NCBI RefSeq assembly: GCF_002087085.1
Contig: NZ_MWQY01000013.1
Location: 62,001-126,000, forward strand
Source: Marispirochaeta aestuarii
Lineage (GTDB): Bacteria; Spirochaetota; Spirochaetia; JC444; Marispirochaetaceae
Length of the DNA: 64,000 bases
Direction: 5' to 3'
Of the stretch, positions 1 through 8,452 are shown piece by piece. Every line of letters starts with the position of its first letter. Position 1 is the first letter of the stretch. The position numbers were made by a program, and so were the translations under genes. The notes beneath the pieces are model-generated. The model was not told the DNA's origin, searched no databases, and worked only from the letters and a program-made list of their open reading frames with translations.

Positions 1-582
1 CTGTACCGGAATCCGGTACGGGATCTTCTCAAGATTACCGATATCGAGGTGATCCATACCTACGAAGGTCTGAGAAACGACCTGGAACGCAGCTACGCCG
101 CAGCTCTACTGGCGGAACTCGTCGCAGCCAGCTACGGAGGCGGAGGTCCGGATTACCGCTACCCCTTCGGTCTGCTGCGCCGCTGTCTGATGGTTCTGGA
201 GACCGGGGACGCCAGGGCGGGCCGCCGGACGGTGTTCCAGTTTCTGCTTCGCTTTCTGCTGCACGCCGGCTTTCTGGGATCCCCCGGGGAGTGCGGTCGC
301 TGCGGAGTCGATTTTTCCCCCTCACAGGAGGTTTTCTTCTACAGCCGGGACGGAGAACTCATGTGCGGATCCTGCGCTGTGGAAGGGTCCCTCCCGGTCT
401 CTCCGGGGGTACGGCGTCATATGGAAGGGGCTTCAAAGTTCCCCCTGTCCAGGGCCCTGGAGATCGGGACAGACACATCTCTGGAGCAGGGGCTGGTCCG
501 CCTGCTGCGGGATCTTCTTCAGATTACCCTGAATCTGCAGTTGAAGTCCTTTGAGATCTATTTCGGGTTACCCGTCGTATGA
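1..582 (+). CDS. recO: DNA repair protein RecO, C-terminal part (5' end outside window)
   Basis: The frame is open from the first base of the window and ends at a TGA at 580-582, so this is the 3' part of a gene that begins upstream; the internal GTG at 49 is not the start. RecO binds single-stranded DNA and works with RecR to load RecA in recombinational repair. The visible part has the all-helical C-terminal region (motif EGLRNDLERSYAAALLAEL) and a four-cysteine zinc site, with CGRC followed about 20 residues later by CGSC, both typical of RecO. The stop overlaps the start of thpR (ATGA), and recJ follows, which fits a repair and nucleic-acid operon. The assignment rests on these motifs and on context. 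Confidence 0.85.
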   Translation: MYRNPVRDLLKITDIEVIHTYEGLRNDLERSYAAALLAELVAASYGGGGPDYRYPFGLLRRCLMVLETGDARAGRRTVFQFLLRFLLHAGFLGSPGECGRCGVDFSPSQEVFFYSRDGELMCGSCAVEGSLPVSPGVRRHMEGASKFPLSRALEIGTDTSLEQGLVRLLRDLLQITLNLQLKSFEIYFGLPVV

Positions 583-1169
583 TAAAACTGAGGCTGTTTA
601 CCGCCCTGGTGCCGGAATCGGAGCTGATTAAGGGTATCATTGCCCTTCAGAAGACCTGCCGGCGAAGCGGCATGGAGAATCTGCGGTATATAGAGACAGA
701 AAACCTGCATGTAACGGTGAATTTCCTGGGGGATACCAGTCCACAGGATCTCAGTGTTCTGCATGAAATCCTGACGGGGGGAGTTTCCGTGCTGAAATCC
801 CCGGCGTTCCGGCCCCATACCCTGGGACTTTTTCCTTCCCCCCGGCGGGCGAGGAGTATCAACCTGCTGCTGGAAGACCCTGAGGGCAGCATGGATGCCA
901 TGTTCCGGCATCTCGACGGGACCTTAAGAGGCGCAGGTTTTCCGGGGGAGAGGCGGAGCTTCCGTCCTCACATCAGTTTCGGCCGTTTCCGGAGCCGCCG
1001 GGGTGAGCTGATGGAGGAGGATTCGCTGCCCTCTTTGACCGCGGGTATCAGGAGAATTTTCCGGTGCAGTGAGCTTGTTCTGTTCCGTTCGGAACTGGGA
1101 CCGGGCGGGGCGCGCTACTATCCCGAAGGACGGTACCGCTTCGGGAACCAGACAAATTTGGGAGATTGA
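579..1169 (+). CDS. thpR: RNA 2',3'-cyclic phosphodiesterase (2H phosphoesterase)
   Basis: This 196-residue protein has the two HxTx/HxSx motifs that define the 2H phosphoesterase family: HVTV near residue 44 and HISF near residue 131. These histidines form the active site that opens 2',3'-cyclic phosphates on RNA ends. Length and the spacing of the two motifs match ThpR (formerly called 2'-5' RNA ligase). The cellular substrate in bacteria is uncertain. The ATG overlaps the recO stop by four bases, and recJ follows after six bases, so the gene is probably translationally coupled in the same transcript. Confidence 0.88.
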   Translation: MIKLRLFTALVPESELIKGIIALQKTCRRSGMENLRYIETENLHVTVNFLGDTSPQDLSVLHEILTGGVSVLKSPAFRPHTLGLFPSPRRARSINLLLEDPEGSMDAMFRHLDGTLRGAGFPGERRSFRPHISFGRFRSRRGELMEEDSLPSLTAGIRRIFRCSELVLFRSELGPGGARYYPEGRYRFGNQTNLGD

Positions 1170-1175
1170 TAAGGC

Positions 1176-3332
1176 ATGGTTTGGCAGAAATATCCTATAG
1201 AGAGCGATACGGTCAGGAAGATTTCCGAGGAGTTCGGAATCGATCTTCTTCTGGCATCCATTCTGGTACGGCGGAACCTGCATCGCAGGGAGGATATAAA
1301 GTTTATCCTCGAGGACGACCTCCTCTTTACCCATAACGCCTTTCTTTTTGTCGAAATGGAGGACGCGGTGGACCGGATCCACCAGGCTCTGGAGGAAGGG
1401 GAGAAGATCCTTATCTTCGGAGACCGCGACGTGGACGGAATCACCTCCACAGTTCTTCTTACCCAGACAATCCGGGATCTCGGAGGAGATGTGCGCTGGC
1501 AGGTTCCCATGGGAGACGATCCCTACGGTCTCAACATGGAGTCGGTGGAAAGGTTCGCCGCCGATGACGGCAGCCTGATCATTACGGTGGACTGCGGCAT
1601 CTCCAACAAGCAGGAGATAGAGCGTGCCCTGGAACTTGGAATCGAGACCCTGGTGGTCGATCATCACAATCCTCCCGAGGAACTCCCCCCGGCGGTTGCC
1701 ATTATCAATCCCAAGGTGGAGGACTGCGGTTATCCCTTCCGTGACCTGGCCGGCTGCGGAGTCGCATCCAAGCTGGTCTGGGCACTTCTTTTTTCCCGCT
1801 CCCCTTTTTACAACCAGAGTGTCTGTCTTCTGAACGTAAGGCCCGGAAACGACAGCTACTTTATCGAGGCGGTCAAGCTGGTCAACCTGGTGGAGACGGA
1901 CCGGGTTGTCGAGACCCTGAATCCGGGGATGGTGGGCCTCGCGGATACCCGGCTCTACCGTTTTCTCGAGGGCGAGGAGATCCTGGTTTACGATGCTGGC
2001 CCCCAGGAGAAGATGCTCCGGAAGATCTTCGGTCCTGATACGCTCATAGCCCTGATCGATCTTAAGCCGGAGATCGAACAGGTCTTTCCCGCCCTGCGGG
2101 GCAGGGGATCGAGTCTGCTGGCCCTGCGGGAGAAAAGCCGGATCGGCAAATACGAGAATTCCCGGCTGGAAGAGATCGACGTTCTCGCGAATCTTTTCCG
2201 CAGTTTTGTTCACCGGAAGGTACCCGCCCTGAACGAGGATTTTCCCCGCTGCCTGGACCTTGTGGCCCTGGGGACACTGGCGGATCTTATGCCCCTGGTG
2301 GACGAAAACCGCATCCTGGTGCGCCAGGGGCTCAAGGTCCTGAATTCCACGGGCAGAAAAGGCCTGCGGGAACTCCTCTTCCAGAAAAACCTGCTGGGAA
2401 AACGGATCGGGACCACCGACATCGCCTGGCAGCTGAGTCCCTCGATTAACGCAACCGGGCGTCTGGGCAGGCCGGATACGGCGGTGAATCTGCTTCTGAG
2501 TGACGACGATGCGCAGCTCAAGGAGCTTGCCGAAGAGGTGGACGCCCTGAACCGGGAACGGAAGAAGCTGGGAGAAACGGTATGGTCCAGGATTCTGCCG
2601 AAGACCAGAAAGAACCTGGACGAGATGAGCGGCAATATGGTGTTTATCTCCGATTCATCCATCCACCGCGGTATTACCGGAATCATCGCCTCCCGGTTGT
2701 CCAACACCATGAAGGTCCCGGCGGTTGTTGTGGCCCACTTTGACGGCAAAGCCGTGGGATCGGTACGTTGCGACCCTCCCTTTAATGTGCGCAGCTTTCT
2801 CTCCAACTTTGAAGACCTCTTCTTTGATTACGGCGGGCACGACTGCGCCGGAGGCTTTTCCATGCCGGAGGAGCATTTTGAGAACTTTACCCACCGGGTA
2901 CGCACCTTTGCCAAGGGAATCGAACCGGTGGAGACCGTGGAAGAGCGCCTTTCCATCGATGCGGAGCTGCCGCCGGCTTATATGAAGCCGGAACTCATCA
3001 CAGTCCAGGAGAGCTTCGAACCCTACGGCGAGGCAAACCCTCCCCTGGTCTTTCTCGCCCGGGGCATGAAGATTCTGCAGGCCGACCTGATGGGGAAAAA
3101 AGAGGTGGTTCACCTGAAACTTCTTCTGGAAGGGGGTGTCCACAAGTGGCCGGCGGTCTACTGGAACGCCGCACCCCGTCTGGGCCGGGATTTTCAGATC
3201 GGGGATACCGTGGATGTGGCCTTCCGGCTGGGGAGGAACTATTTCAACAACACCGAGACCCTGCAGCTGACGGTTCTGGATCTTCACAGGCCGGAGGATG
3301 TACACCTCGTGGAAGAGAGACCTGCTGAATGA
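1176..3332 (+). CDS. recJ: single-stranded-DNA-specific exonuclease RecJ
   Basis: RecJ degrades single-stranded DNA 5'-3' in RecF-pathway recombination and mismatch repair. The DHH-family motifs are present: GDRDVDG at residues 82-88 (the usual form is GDYDxDG), VDHH at 161-164, LDLVALGTLADLMPL near 360, and the DHHA1 motif GGHDCAGG near 553. The protein has 718 residues, against about 560-580 for typical RecJ. The extra length lies mainly between LAGCGVASKL (about residue 200) and LDLVALG (about 360), where most RecJ proteins have only a short linker. The gene sits between thpR and an M23 peptidase, overlapping the latter by four bases. The assignment is firm; the insert is discussed separately. 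Confidence 0.93.
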   Translation: MVWQKYPIESDTVRKISEEFGIDLLLASILVRRNLHRREDIKFILEDDLLFTHNAFLFVEMEDAVDRIHQALEEGEKILIFGDRDVDGITSTVLLTQTIRDLGGDVRWQVPMGDDPYGLNMESVERFAADDGSLIITVDCGISNKQEIERALELGIETLVVDHHNPPEELPPAVAIINPKVEDCGYPFRDLAGCGVASKLVWALLFSRSPFYNQSVCLLNVRPGNDSYFIEAVKLVNLVETDRVVETLNPGMVGLADTRLYRFLEGEEILVYDAGPQEKMLRKIFGPDTLIALIDLKPEIEQVFPALRGRGSSLLALREKSRIGKYENSRLEEIDVLANLFRSFVHRKVPALNEDFPRCLDLVALGTLADLMPLVDENRILVRQGLKVLNSTGRKGLRELLFQKNLLGKRIGTTDIAWQLSPSINATGRLGRPDTAVNLLLSDDDAQLKELAEEVDALNRERKKLGETVWSRILPKTRKNLDEMSGNMVFISDSSIHRGITGIIASRLSNTMKVPAVVVAHFDGKAVGSVRCDPPFNVRSFLSNFEDLFFDYGGHDCAGGFSMPEEHFENFTHRVRTFAKGIEPVETVEERLSIDAELPPAYMKPELITVQESFEPYGEANPPLVFLARGMKILQADLMGKKEVVHLKLLLEGGVHKWPAVYWNAAPRLGRDFQIGDTVDVAFRLGRNYFNNTETLQLTVLDLHRPEDVHLVEERPAE

Positions 3333-4234
3333 AGCGTCTCCCCGTGTCCGTTGCGCTGCTGCTGGTTCCGCTTCTTCTGCTCTCCGCCTGGGATGTGGAT
3401 CTCTCCCTGGCGGCCCCCGGAGGGATTGTCAGCGTCGTCTCCCATGAGGGGGATGAGCTTGCCGGAGGAGCTGAACTCCGATACCAGGGACGGACTCTGA
3501 GTGCTTCGGAAGCCATAAGCACGGAGGAAAGTTACATCATCCTGCTTCCCATTCCCTGCGATCTTTCGGGATCCCTGATCGAGCTGTATGTAAGGGATGC
3601 CGGAGATGCTCTGACGAGTCTGGAGATTCCGATAGCGGTCAGGGAGTTTATCCATGAGGAGATTCCCCTGAGTATCGCCATGTCAGAGCTGCGGCAGAGT
3701 GATGATCCCAGAAAAATCGAGGAGTCCCGCCGGATGTGGGAGCTCCTCGGCCGTTTTGATCCGGCAGCTTCTCTTGCAGAGGAGGTACTCATCCTTCCCG
3801 TGGGGGAGGCCAGGAAGAGCAGCAGCTACGGTGACCGGAGACTTTTTATCTATACCGACGGAGAAAAAAGCAGGTCCCTGCATTACGGTATCGATTACGC
3901 TGTTCCGGTGGGTACCAGCGTTGCAGCAGCGGCGGGGGGGAGGGTTGTACTGGCTGCGGAGCGGATGCTCACCGGATTCTCCATCGTCCTGGAACACGGA
4001 CCGGGAATCTTCTCAATTTATTATCATCTCGATGCGCTTGCTGTTGAGGAGGGTGAGTTTGTGGAACAGGGGGATATCCTGGGTACCAGCGGTATGACGG
4101 GGCTTGCTACGGGCCCGCATCTGCACTGGGAACTGAGAATAAACCGGATCCCCGTGGATCCTCTGCTCTTTACCGCCCGCCCCTTTGTTTCCTCCGGGAC
4201 GGCATCATCCCTGAACGTGGATACTGATCCGTGA
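3329..4234 (+). CDS. exported M23-family peptidase (LysM-less murein hydrolase type)
   Basis: The protein has 301 residues and an N-terminal signal peptide (MKRLPVSVALLLVPLLLLSA). The C-terminal half is a lysostaphin-like M23 domain with the zinc ligands HxxxD (HYGID, from residue 185) and HLH (264-266), and the usual GTSGMTGLATGPHLHWE and VDPL signatures. M23 enzymes cut peptide cross-links in peptidoglycan or act as inactive adaptors. Here all metal ligands are visible, so activity is likely. The N-terminal 150 residues are not recognised and may be a beta-rich targeting domain. The start overlaps the recJ stop (ATGA). The gene probably acts in the periplasm and is the last one before the rpsU promoter. 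Confidence 0.88.
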   Translation: MKRLPVSVALLLVPLLLLSAWDVDLSLAAPGGIVSVVSHEGDELAGGAELRYQGRTLSASEAISTEESYIILLPIPCDLSGSLIELYVRDAGDALTSLEIPIAVREFIHEEIPLSIAMSELRQSDDPRKIEESRRMWELLGRFDPAASLAEEVLILPVGEARKSSSYGDRRLFIYTDGEKSRSLHYGIDYAVPVGTSVAAAAGGRVVLAAERMLTGFSIVLEHGPGIFSIYYHLDALAVEEGEFVEQGDILGTSGMTGLATGPHLHWELRINRIPVDPLLFTARPFVSSGTASSLNVDTDP

Positions 4235-4236
4235 GC

Positions 4237-4265
4237 TTGACACTCCAAAGCTAATACTATTTAAT
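4237..4265 (+). promoter_or_regulatory. sigma-70-type promoter for rpsU
   Basis: A perfect -35 TTGACA (4237-4242) is followed after 17 bases by TTTAAT (4260-4265), one mismatch from TATAAT. It lies in the 75-base gap between the M23 gene and rpsU, about 45 bases before the proposed start codon. Confidence 0.55.
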
Positions 4266-4309
4266 AAAACGGACGTATGTATTCTTACTGCGAAAGGGGG
4301 TGATTTTCT

Positions 4310-4519
4310 ATCGCTAACATTCGAATAGACGAAGGCGAACCCTTGGAAAAGGCAATCAAACGTTTCAAGCGGATGGTTGAAAAAGAGGGCATTATCCGGG
4401 AATGGAAGAAACGGGAATATTATGAAAAGCCTTCCACCATTAAAAACCGCAAGAAAAAGGCCATGGAGCGCAAACAGATGAAGAAGCTCCGCAAGATTCA
4501 GGCCTCAAAGAACTACTAA
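4310..4519 (+). CDS. rpsU: 30S ribosomal protein S21 with apparent ATC start codon
   Basis: Reading from 4310 gives 69 residues: (M)[18 protein letters not shown], then a basic region rich in RKKK and ending KNY. This is the characteristic S21 pattern of short beta start, ALRRFKR-like helix and basic tail. S21 binds the 30S platform near the anti-Shine-Dalgarno sequence. There is no ATG, GTG or TTG at the expected position: a TGA at 4301-4303 stops the frame, and the only codon that fits S21 homology is ATC at 4310. A purine-rich AAGGGGG (4294-4300) sits nine bases upstream. The first canonical option is TTG at 4343, which would remove the conserved first 11 residues. A promoter precedes and a terminator follows, so the gene is monocistronic. 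Confidence 0.85.
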   Translation: MANIRIDEGEPLEKAIKRFKRMVEKEGIIREWKKREYYEKPSTIKNRKKKAMERKQMKKLRKIQASKNY

Positions 4520-4550
4520 ACCTAAAGAAAACGCGTAACAGCGTTAACAG

Positions 4551-4581
4551 GAGGCCTCCCTTTGTGGGGCCTCTTTCTTTT
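4551..4581 (+). terminator. rho-independent terminator after rpsU
   Basis: The arms GAGGCC (4551-4556) and GGCCTC (4568-4573) form a perfect six-pair stem that can extend inward by CCC/GGG, and TTTCTTTT follows at once. It lies 31 bases after the rpsU stop. Confidence 0.8.
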
Positions 4582-4658
4582 CCCGCCGGGAGTTCCGCTG
4601 CAGTTTCGATTGTTTGCGGGATACCTGAAGGCGATTTTCTTGACTCGGGAGGAATTAG

Positions 4659-5642
4659 ATGATAGATCTGTCGACAAACTACTTGGGTATTAATCTGCGA
4701 AATCCGATCATCGTTGCGAGTTCAGGTATGACCTCCTCGGCGGAGAAAATCGCCGAATGCGAGAAGGCCGGTGCCGGTGCGGTGGTTATCAAGAGCCTTT
4801 TTGAGGAACAGATTAACCTGGAAACCGCTGAAATGATGAAGAGTATGGACTATACGGCCCATACCGATGCCTTTGATTATTTTACCGGCACAAGTAAACA
4901 CCAGCATATAGACGAATACGTCGAACTCATTGAATCTGCAAAGTCACGGGTTTCCATTCCTGTAATCGGGAGCGTAAACTGTGTCAGCCCGGGAAGCTGG
5001 ATTGAGTACGCCGGACGCCTCGAGAAGGCGGGAATTGACGCCCTGGAGGTCAACGTCTTTATCATGCCCGCCGACGCGGAACAGGACAGCAGCAGCATTG
5101 AAGACCGCTACATAGCCATCCTCCGGGAGATCAAGCGGCATGTCTCTGTCCCTGTGTCCCTCAAGATCGGTCCCCATTTTTCCGGCCTGGCCAATGTAAT
5201 CAAGCGGTTTGAAAACAACGGTGCCAACGGGGTGGTCCTCTTTAACCGCTTCTACCGTCCCGATGTCGACATAGAGAACATGAAGATCATTCCCGCCAAG
5301 GTATACAGCGTCCAGCAGGAGATCTCCCTCTCTCTGCAGTGGATCGCCCTTCTTTCCGGGGAACTCGACATACACTTCGCCGCCGCAACGGGAATCCATG
5401 ACGGAAAAGGGGTTATCAAACAGCTCCTGGCGGGTGCCCGGGCTACCCAGCTCTGTTCCACCCTGTACCGGAACGGCATAAGCCACATTCAGCGAATCCT
5501 CGTGGAGGTCGAAGAGTGGATGAACCGTCACAATTTCAGGACGATTGACGAGTTCCGGGGAAAACTGAGCCGTGAAAACGTCAGGAATCCGGAAATATTC
5601 GAACGATCCCAGTACATCAAGGCCCTTGTAGGTATCAGCTGA
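4659..5642 (+). CDS. dihydroorotate dehydrogenase-like FMN oxidoreductase
   Basis: The protein has 327 residues with the TIM-barrel pattern of the dihydroorotate dehydrogenase family: LGINLRNPIIVASSGMT at the start, IPVIGSVNCVSPGSW near residue 100, PVSLKIGP near 165, and the FMN-phosphate region FAAATGIHDGKGVIKQLLAGA near 245-265. True PyrD enzymes carry an N-x-S/C-PN loop with the catalytic Cys or Ser; here the equivalent stretch reads ALEVNVFIMPAD. It may therefore be a paralogue with another substrate. The start has a strong ribosome site (GGGAGG, six to seven bases away). No pyrimidine genes are nearby. The NUDIX gene follows after 10 bases. Confidence 0.8.
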   Translation: MIDLSTNYLGINLRNPIIVASSGMTSSAEKIAECEKAGAGAVVIKSLFEEQINLETAEMMKSMDYTAHTDAFDYFTGTSKHQHIDEYVELIESAKSRVSIPVIGSVNCVSPGSWIEYAGRLEKAGIDALEVNVFIMPADAEQDSSSIEDRYIAILREIKRHVSVPVSLKIGPHFSGLANVIKRFENNGANGVVLFNRFYRPDVDIENMKIIPAKVYSVQQEISLSLQWIALLSGELDIHFAAATGIHDGKGVIKQLLAGARATQLCSTLYRNGISHIQRILVEVEEWMNRHNFRTIDEFRGKLSRENVRNPEIFERSQYIKALVGIS

Positions 5643-5652
5643 GGGGAAGGGT

Positions 5653-6219
5653 ATGGAAGAGGAGGAAATCCTCGATCTCGTGGACGAAAATGACCGGGTA
5701 ATAGGCCAGGCCCGGCGCAGTCTTTGTCACGGGAACCCGGACTATCTGCATCGGGCGGTCCATCTGATTGTCATGAACCCGGAAAGGGAAATCTATCTCC
5801 AGCGCAGGAATCCGGATAAACAGGTCCAGCCGGATAAATGGGATACCTCCGTCGGCGGACACATTCCTTCCGGAGAAGATTATGTGGATGCCGTGTTCCG
5901 TGAAGCCGACGAGGAGCTCGGTTTACGGGATTTTGTTCCCTGTTTTATGTATCGCTACATAATGCATAATGATTTTGAGTCGGAATACGTGGGGACCTTC
6001 GTATGTGTATGCGACAGTGCATTGCGGCCCAATCCCGACGAAATTTGTGACGGACGGTTCTGGAAGGAGTCTGAGATCAGGAAATCTCTGGGCACCAGGC
6101 TATTCACTCCCAACTTTGAAGATGAATATCACCGTTTTATTCTGTGGCGCCGGAATAATCCCCGGCGTTACCGGGCCCTTTTTTCCCCGGACAGGACACA
6201 CTGCAAGGAGATAGTGTAA
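5653..6219 (+). CDS. NUDIX hydrolase (isopentenyl-diphosphate isomerase-like subgroup)
   Basis: The 188-residue protein has a complete NUDIX box: G-HIPSG-E, seven residues, then READEELGL (about residues 75-97), which binds the metal and hydrolyses nucleoside-diphosphate-linked substrates. The N-terminal pattern EEILDLVDENDRVIG and the downstream HRAVHLIVMN resemble the YfcD/isopentenyl-diphosphate isomerase branch, but the substrate cannot be told from the sequence. GGGGAAGGG lies just ahead of the ATG. It is co-directional with the DHOD-like gene and abuts the acyltransferase, so it is likely part of one operon. Confidence 0.85.
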   Translation: MEEEEILDLVDENDRVIGQARRSLCHGNPDYLHRAVHLIVMNPEREIYLQRRNPDKQVQPDKWDTSVGGHIPSGEDYVDAVFREADEELGLRDFVPCFMYRYIMHNDFESEYVGTFVCVCDSALRPNPDEICDGRFWKESEIRKSLGTRLFTPNFEDEYHRFILWRRNNPRRYRALFSPDRTHCKEIV

Positions 6220-7352
6220 TGGAGCAGGCAGATGAGTTTAAGGATATCAGGCCCTATCGGGACGACGAAATAAGGGAGGTCCTGTTACGAATAGCCAGGC
6301 ACCCCTGGATTGCCGAACTGGTACGGCGCTACCGCTTTCCCTATATCAGTAAAAGGGTGTTTCCCCTTGTCCGTCCGCTGGTCAGCTGGGGGCTCTCTTC
6401 AAAGGTGAAGCAGGTCAGATCTGTGGACCAGTTCCAGCGTGAGTTTATCGTCAAGCTGGTTCTGGACACTATCCGCAGAAAATCCACCGACGGCATCAGT
6501 GCTGACGGTCTCGATGCTCTCAACCGGGACACCTCCTATCTGTTTATCAGCAACCACCGGGACATAACCCTTGATCCCGCCTATATAAACTACTTCCTGG
6601 CCCTCCATGATCTGAATATAACCGAGATAGCTTTCGGTGATAATCTGATGATTAACGATCTGGTAGCGGACCTGATCCGAGTCAACCGATCCTTTATCGT
6701 ACACCGCGGATTGTCTCCCCGGGAGCAGCTGGCTTCATCCATCAGGCTTTCCCGCTATATCGACTCCCGTATACAGGAGGGGCAGTCAATCTGGATAGCC
6801 CAGCGGGAGGGCAGGGCCAAAGACGGGGATGACCGTACGAATCCGGCGGTCATCAAGATGCTCTACCTGGCTCACCGGAAGAGTGATGTTGACTATACGG
6901 AAATGGTCCGGCGTTATTGCATAGTACCGGTGGCGGTCTCCTACGAATTCGATCCCTGCGACCGGATGAAAGCCTGGGAGATCTACCGCAAGGAGAACAA
7001 AGGCACCCACTCCAAGGGAAAATTTGAAGACCTGGCCAGCATGTACGCCGGAATACAGGGCTACAAGGGGCGTATCCATTATCAGTACTGCGAACCTCTG
7101 ACCGGTGAGTATTCTTCGGAAAAAGAGGTGGCCGAAGCCATCGACAGGGCAATACACAGAGGCTACCGGCTCTGGCCGAATAATTATATCGGGTATGACC
7201 TTCTCCACGGCGGATCAAAGTATCTGGACAGGTACAGCCAGGAGGAGCTCGAAACCTTTAATGCCCGTTTCCGGCGCCTTCCCCCCCAGGTGCGGACAAA
7301 GGCCTGGGCCGCCTACGCAAAACCGGTTGAAAACCGGGAGGCTCTTGATTAA
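6219..7352 (+). CDS. PlsC/PlsB-type acyltransferase
   Basis: The 377-residue protein has a glycerolipid acyltransferase core. The catalytic motif reads ISNHRDITLD (about residue 110) and the substrate-binding motif REGRAKDGDDRT (about 196). The variant NHRDI-LD in place of plain NHxxxxD belongs to a bacterial subgroup of 1-acyl-glycerol-3-phosphate acyltransferase-like proteins. It probably transfers an acyl chain to a glycerophosphate acceptor at the inner leaflet of the cytoplasmic membrane. No clear membrane helix is visible, so attachment may be peripheral. It starts at the end of the NUDIX gene and is followed after two bases by the SelB-like gene. Confidence 0.82.
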   Translation: MEQADEFKDIRPYRDDEIREVLLRIARHPWIAELVRRYRFPYISKRVFPLVRPLVSWGLSSKVKQVRSVDQFQREFIVKLVLDTIRRKSTDGISADGLDALNRDTSYLFISNHRDITLDPAYINYFLALHDLNITEIAFGDNLMINDLVADLIRVNRSFIVHRGLSPREQLASSIRLSRYIDSRIQEGQSIWIAQREGRAKDGDDRTNPAVIKMLYLAHRKSDVDYTEMVRRYCIVPVAVSYEFDPCDRMKAWEIYRKENKGTHSKGKFEDLASMYAGIQGYKGRIHYQYCEPLTGEYSSEKEVAEAIDRAIHRGYRLWPNNYIGYDLLHGGSKYLDRYSQEELETFNARFRRLPPQVRTKAWAAYAKPVENREALD

Positions 7353-7354
7353 GA

Positions 7355-8452
7355 ATGATGAGAGACTCTCTTGTTCTCAAATCCCTGGAGCGTACGGGGT
7401 CCCGGCACGGCCGGGAGATAGTATTAAGCTTCACTGCTTCGATTCCCGGAGAGATGCCCGGAGAATGGATCCATCTGCCTTCGCTGAACCGGGTACGTCT
7501 GAAACCCGTAAAGGGCAGGGATGCCGACGCATCGACGGCCCGGATCAAAGGCCTGGGCAGGGACGCACTGCAGAGGGGAGATCGTTTTATCCCTCTGAAT
7601 TCCCCCGGGGTCTCTTCTAAGCGATTCTTCGGGTATCTTGACTTCCGGCCCCGTCTGCCCCTATCCGGAGAGTTTGAACGGCAGCGCGAAAAGGTCCGGT
7701 TTCGAGTCAGTGCCGCCCCGGAAAAGGGAGCGGGGATTGTCCTCCTTGAGTTTCTGCGTCCCCTGGACCTTGTGGCGGGGGAGTCTGTCAATCTCGGAGA
7801 GGGGAGATTTACCCCCCTGACTGTGCACTGTTACCGGAAAATCAGCCGGGATACCATACCCTTCAAGGCTCAGGGCTGGATGCCGAAGAGCGGAGCAGAA
7901 GTCCCCGAAGGAACCCTGAAGAGCGCCGAAACCTTTGGGGACTTTCTCTTTTTTTCTCCCTGGCTGGAATGGGTTCGGGGTGAATTGCAGGCAGAGTCCC
8001 GAAAGGAGGGGGGACTCGAAACCGGCAGAATCAGTTCTCTCCTGGGCCTTCCCCCTTACATGATTCCCGACTTATTGTCCCTCCTTGCCCGGAAGAACTG
8101 GTTTTATCCCCGGAAGGGTATTCTGCTCGATGCAGGATGGGACTATTCATCCTCACTCTCGCCCATGTCCCGGGGGATTCTGGGGCAGCTGAGGAGCGAG
8201 GGATTTTTAATGGAAAAGATCGCCGGATCTCCCCGTCACCAGGCACTGCAACTGCTGGTAAGGACCGGTCTTGCGGTGGAAATAGAAGCAGGGCTCTTTA
8301 TGGAGTCGAAGTATCAGACCGAGGTGTATCAGAAGGTTGCGGAAATCAGGTCACAGGATCCGGATACAGGTCTGTCTGAAATCGCCCGACGCACGGGACT
8401 GAAAAAACGTCTGCTTATTTCCCTGTTACAGTACGGAGATGAAAAGGAGTGA
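7355..8452 (+). CDS. SelB-like protein lacking the GTPase domain
   Basis: The 365-residue protein has no GTP-binding motif, yet it follows the order of the later parts of the selenocysteine elongation factor SelB. Residues 15-75 look like the first beta-barrel (WIHLPSLNRVRLKPV, then ARIKGLGRDALQRGDRF). Residues 85-170 look like the second barrel. Residues 195-365 look like the winged-helix array. The end, SEIARRTGLKKRLLISLLQYGDEKE, mirrors the SelB motif F+xxxGxSRKYxxxLLEYxD. The invariant RKY is changed and the chain stops at that point. The assignment is by pattern only. It could be a paralogue with another RNA-binding role. It lies two bases after the acyltransferase and overlaps the next lipoprotein gene (GTGA). 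Confidence 0.55.
   Translation: MMRDSLVLKSLERTGSRHGREIVLSFTASIPGEMPGEWIHLPSLNRVRLKPVKGRDADASTARIKGLGRDALQRGDRFIPLNSPGVSSKRFFGYLDFRPRLPLSGEFERQREKVRFRVSAAPEKGAGIVLLEFLRPLDLVAGESVNLGEGRFTPLTVHCYRKISRDTIPFKAQGWMPKSGAEVPEGTLKSAETFGDFLFFSPWLEWVRGELQAESRKEGGLETGRISSLLGLPPYMIPDLLSLLARKNWFYPRKGILLDAGWDYSSSLSPMSRGILGQLRSEGFLMEKIAGSPRHQALQLLVRTGLAVEIEAGLFMESKYQTEVYQKVAEIRSQDPDTGLSEIARRTGLKKRLLISLLQYGDEKE

Noticed and set aside
49-582. GTG at 49 as the recO start
   Set aside because: The frame continues to base 1 with RecO-like residues, so the gene begins before the window.
4300-4320. Programmed +1 frameshift from a GTG leader into rpsU (as in prfB)
   Set aside because: The GTG has no ribosome site of its own and the five-codon leader has no slippery CUU. 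An ATC start is simpler, though not proven.
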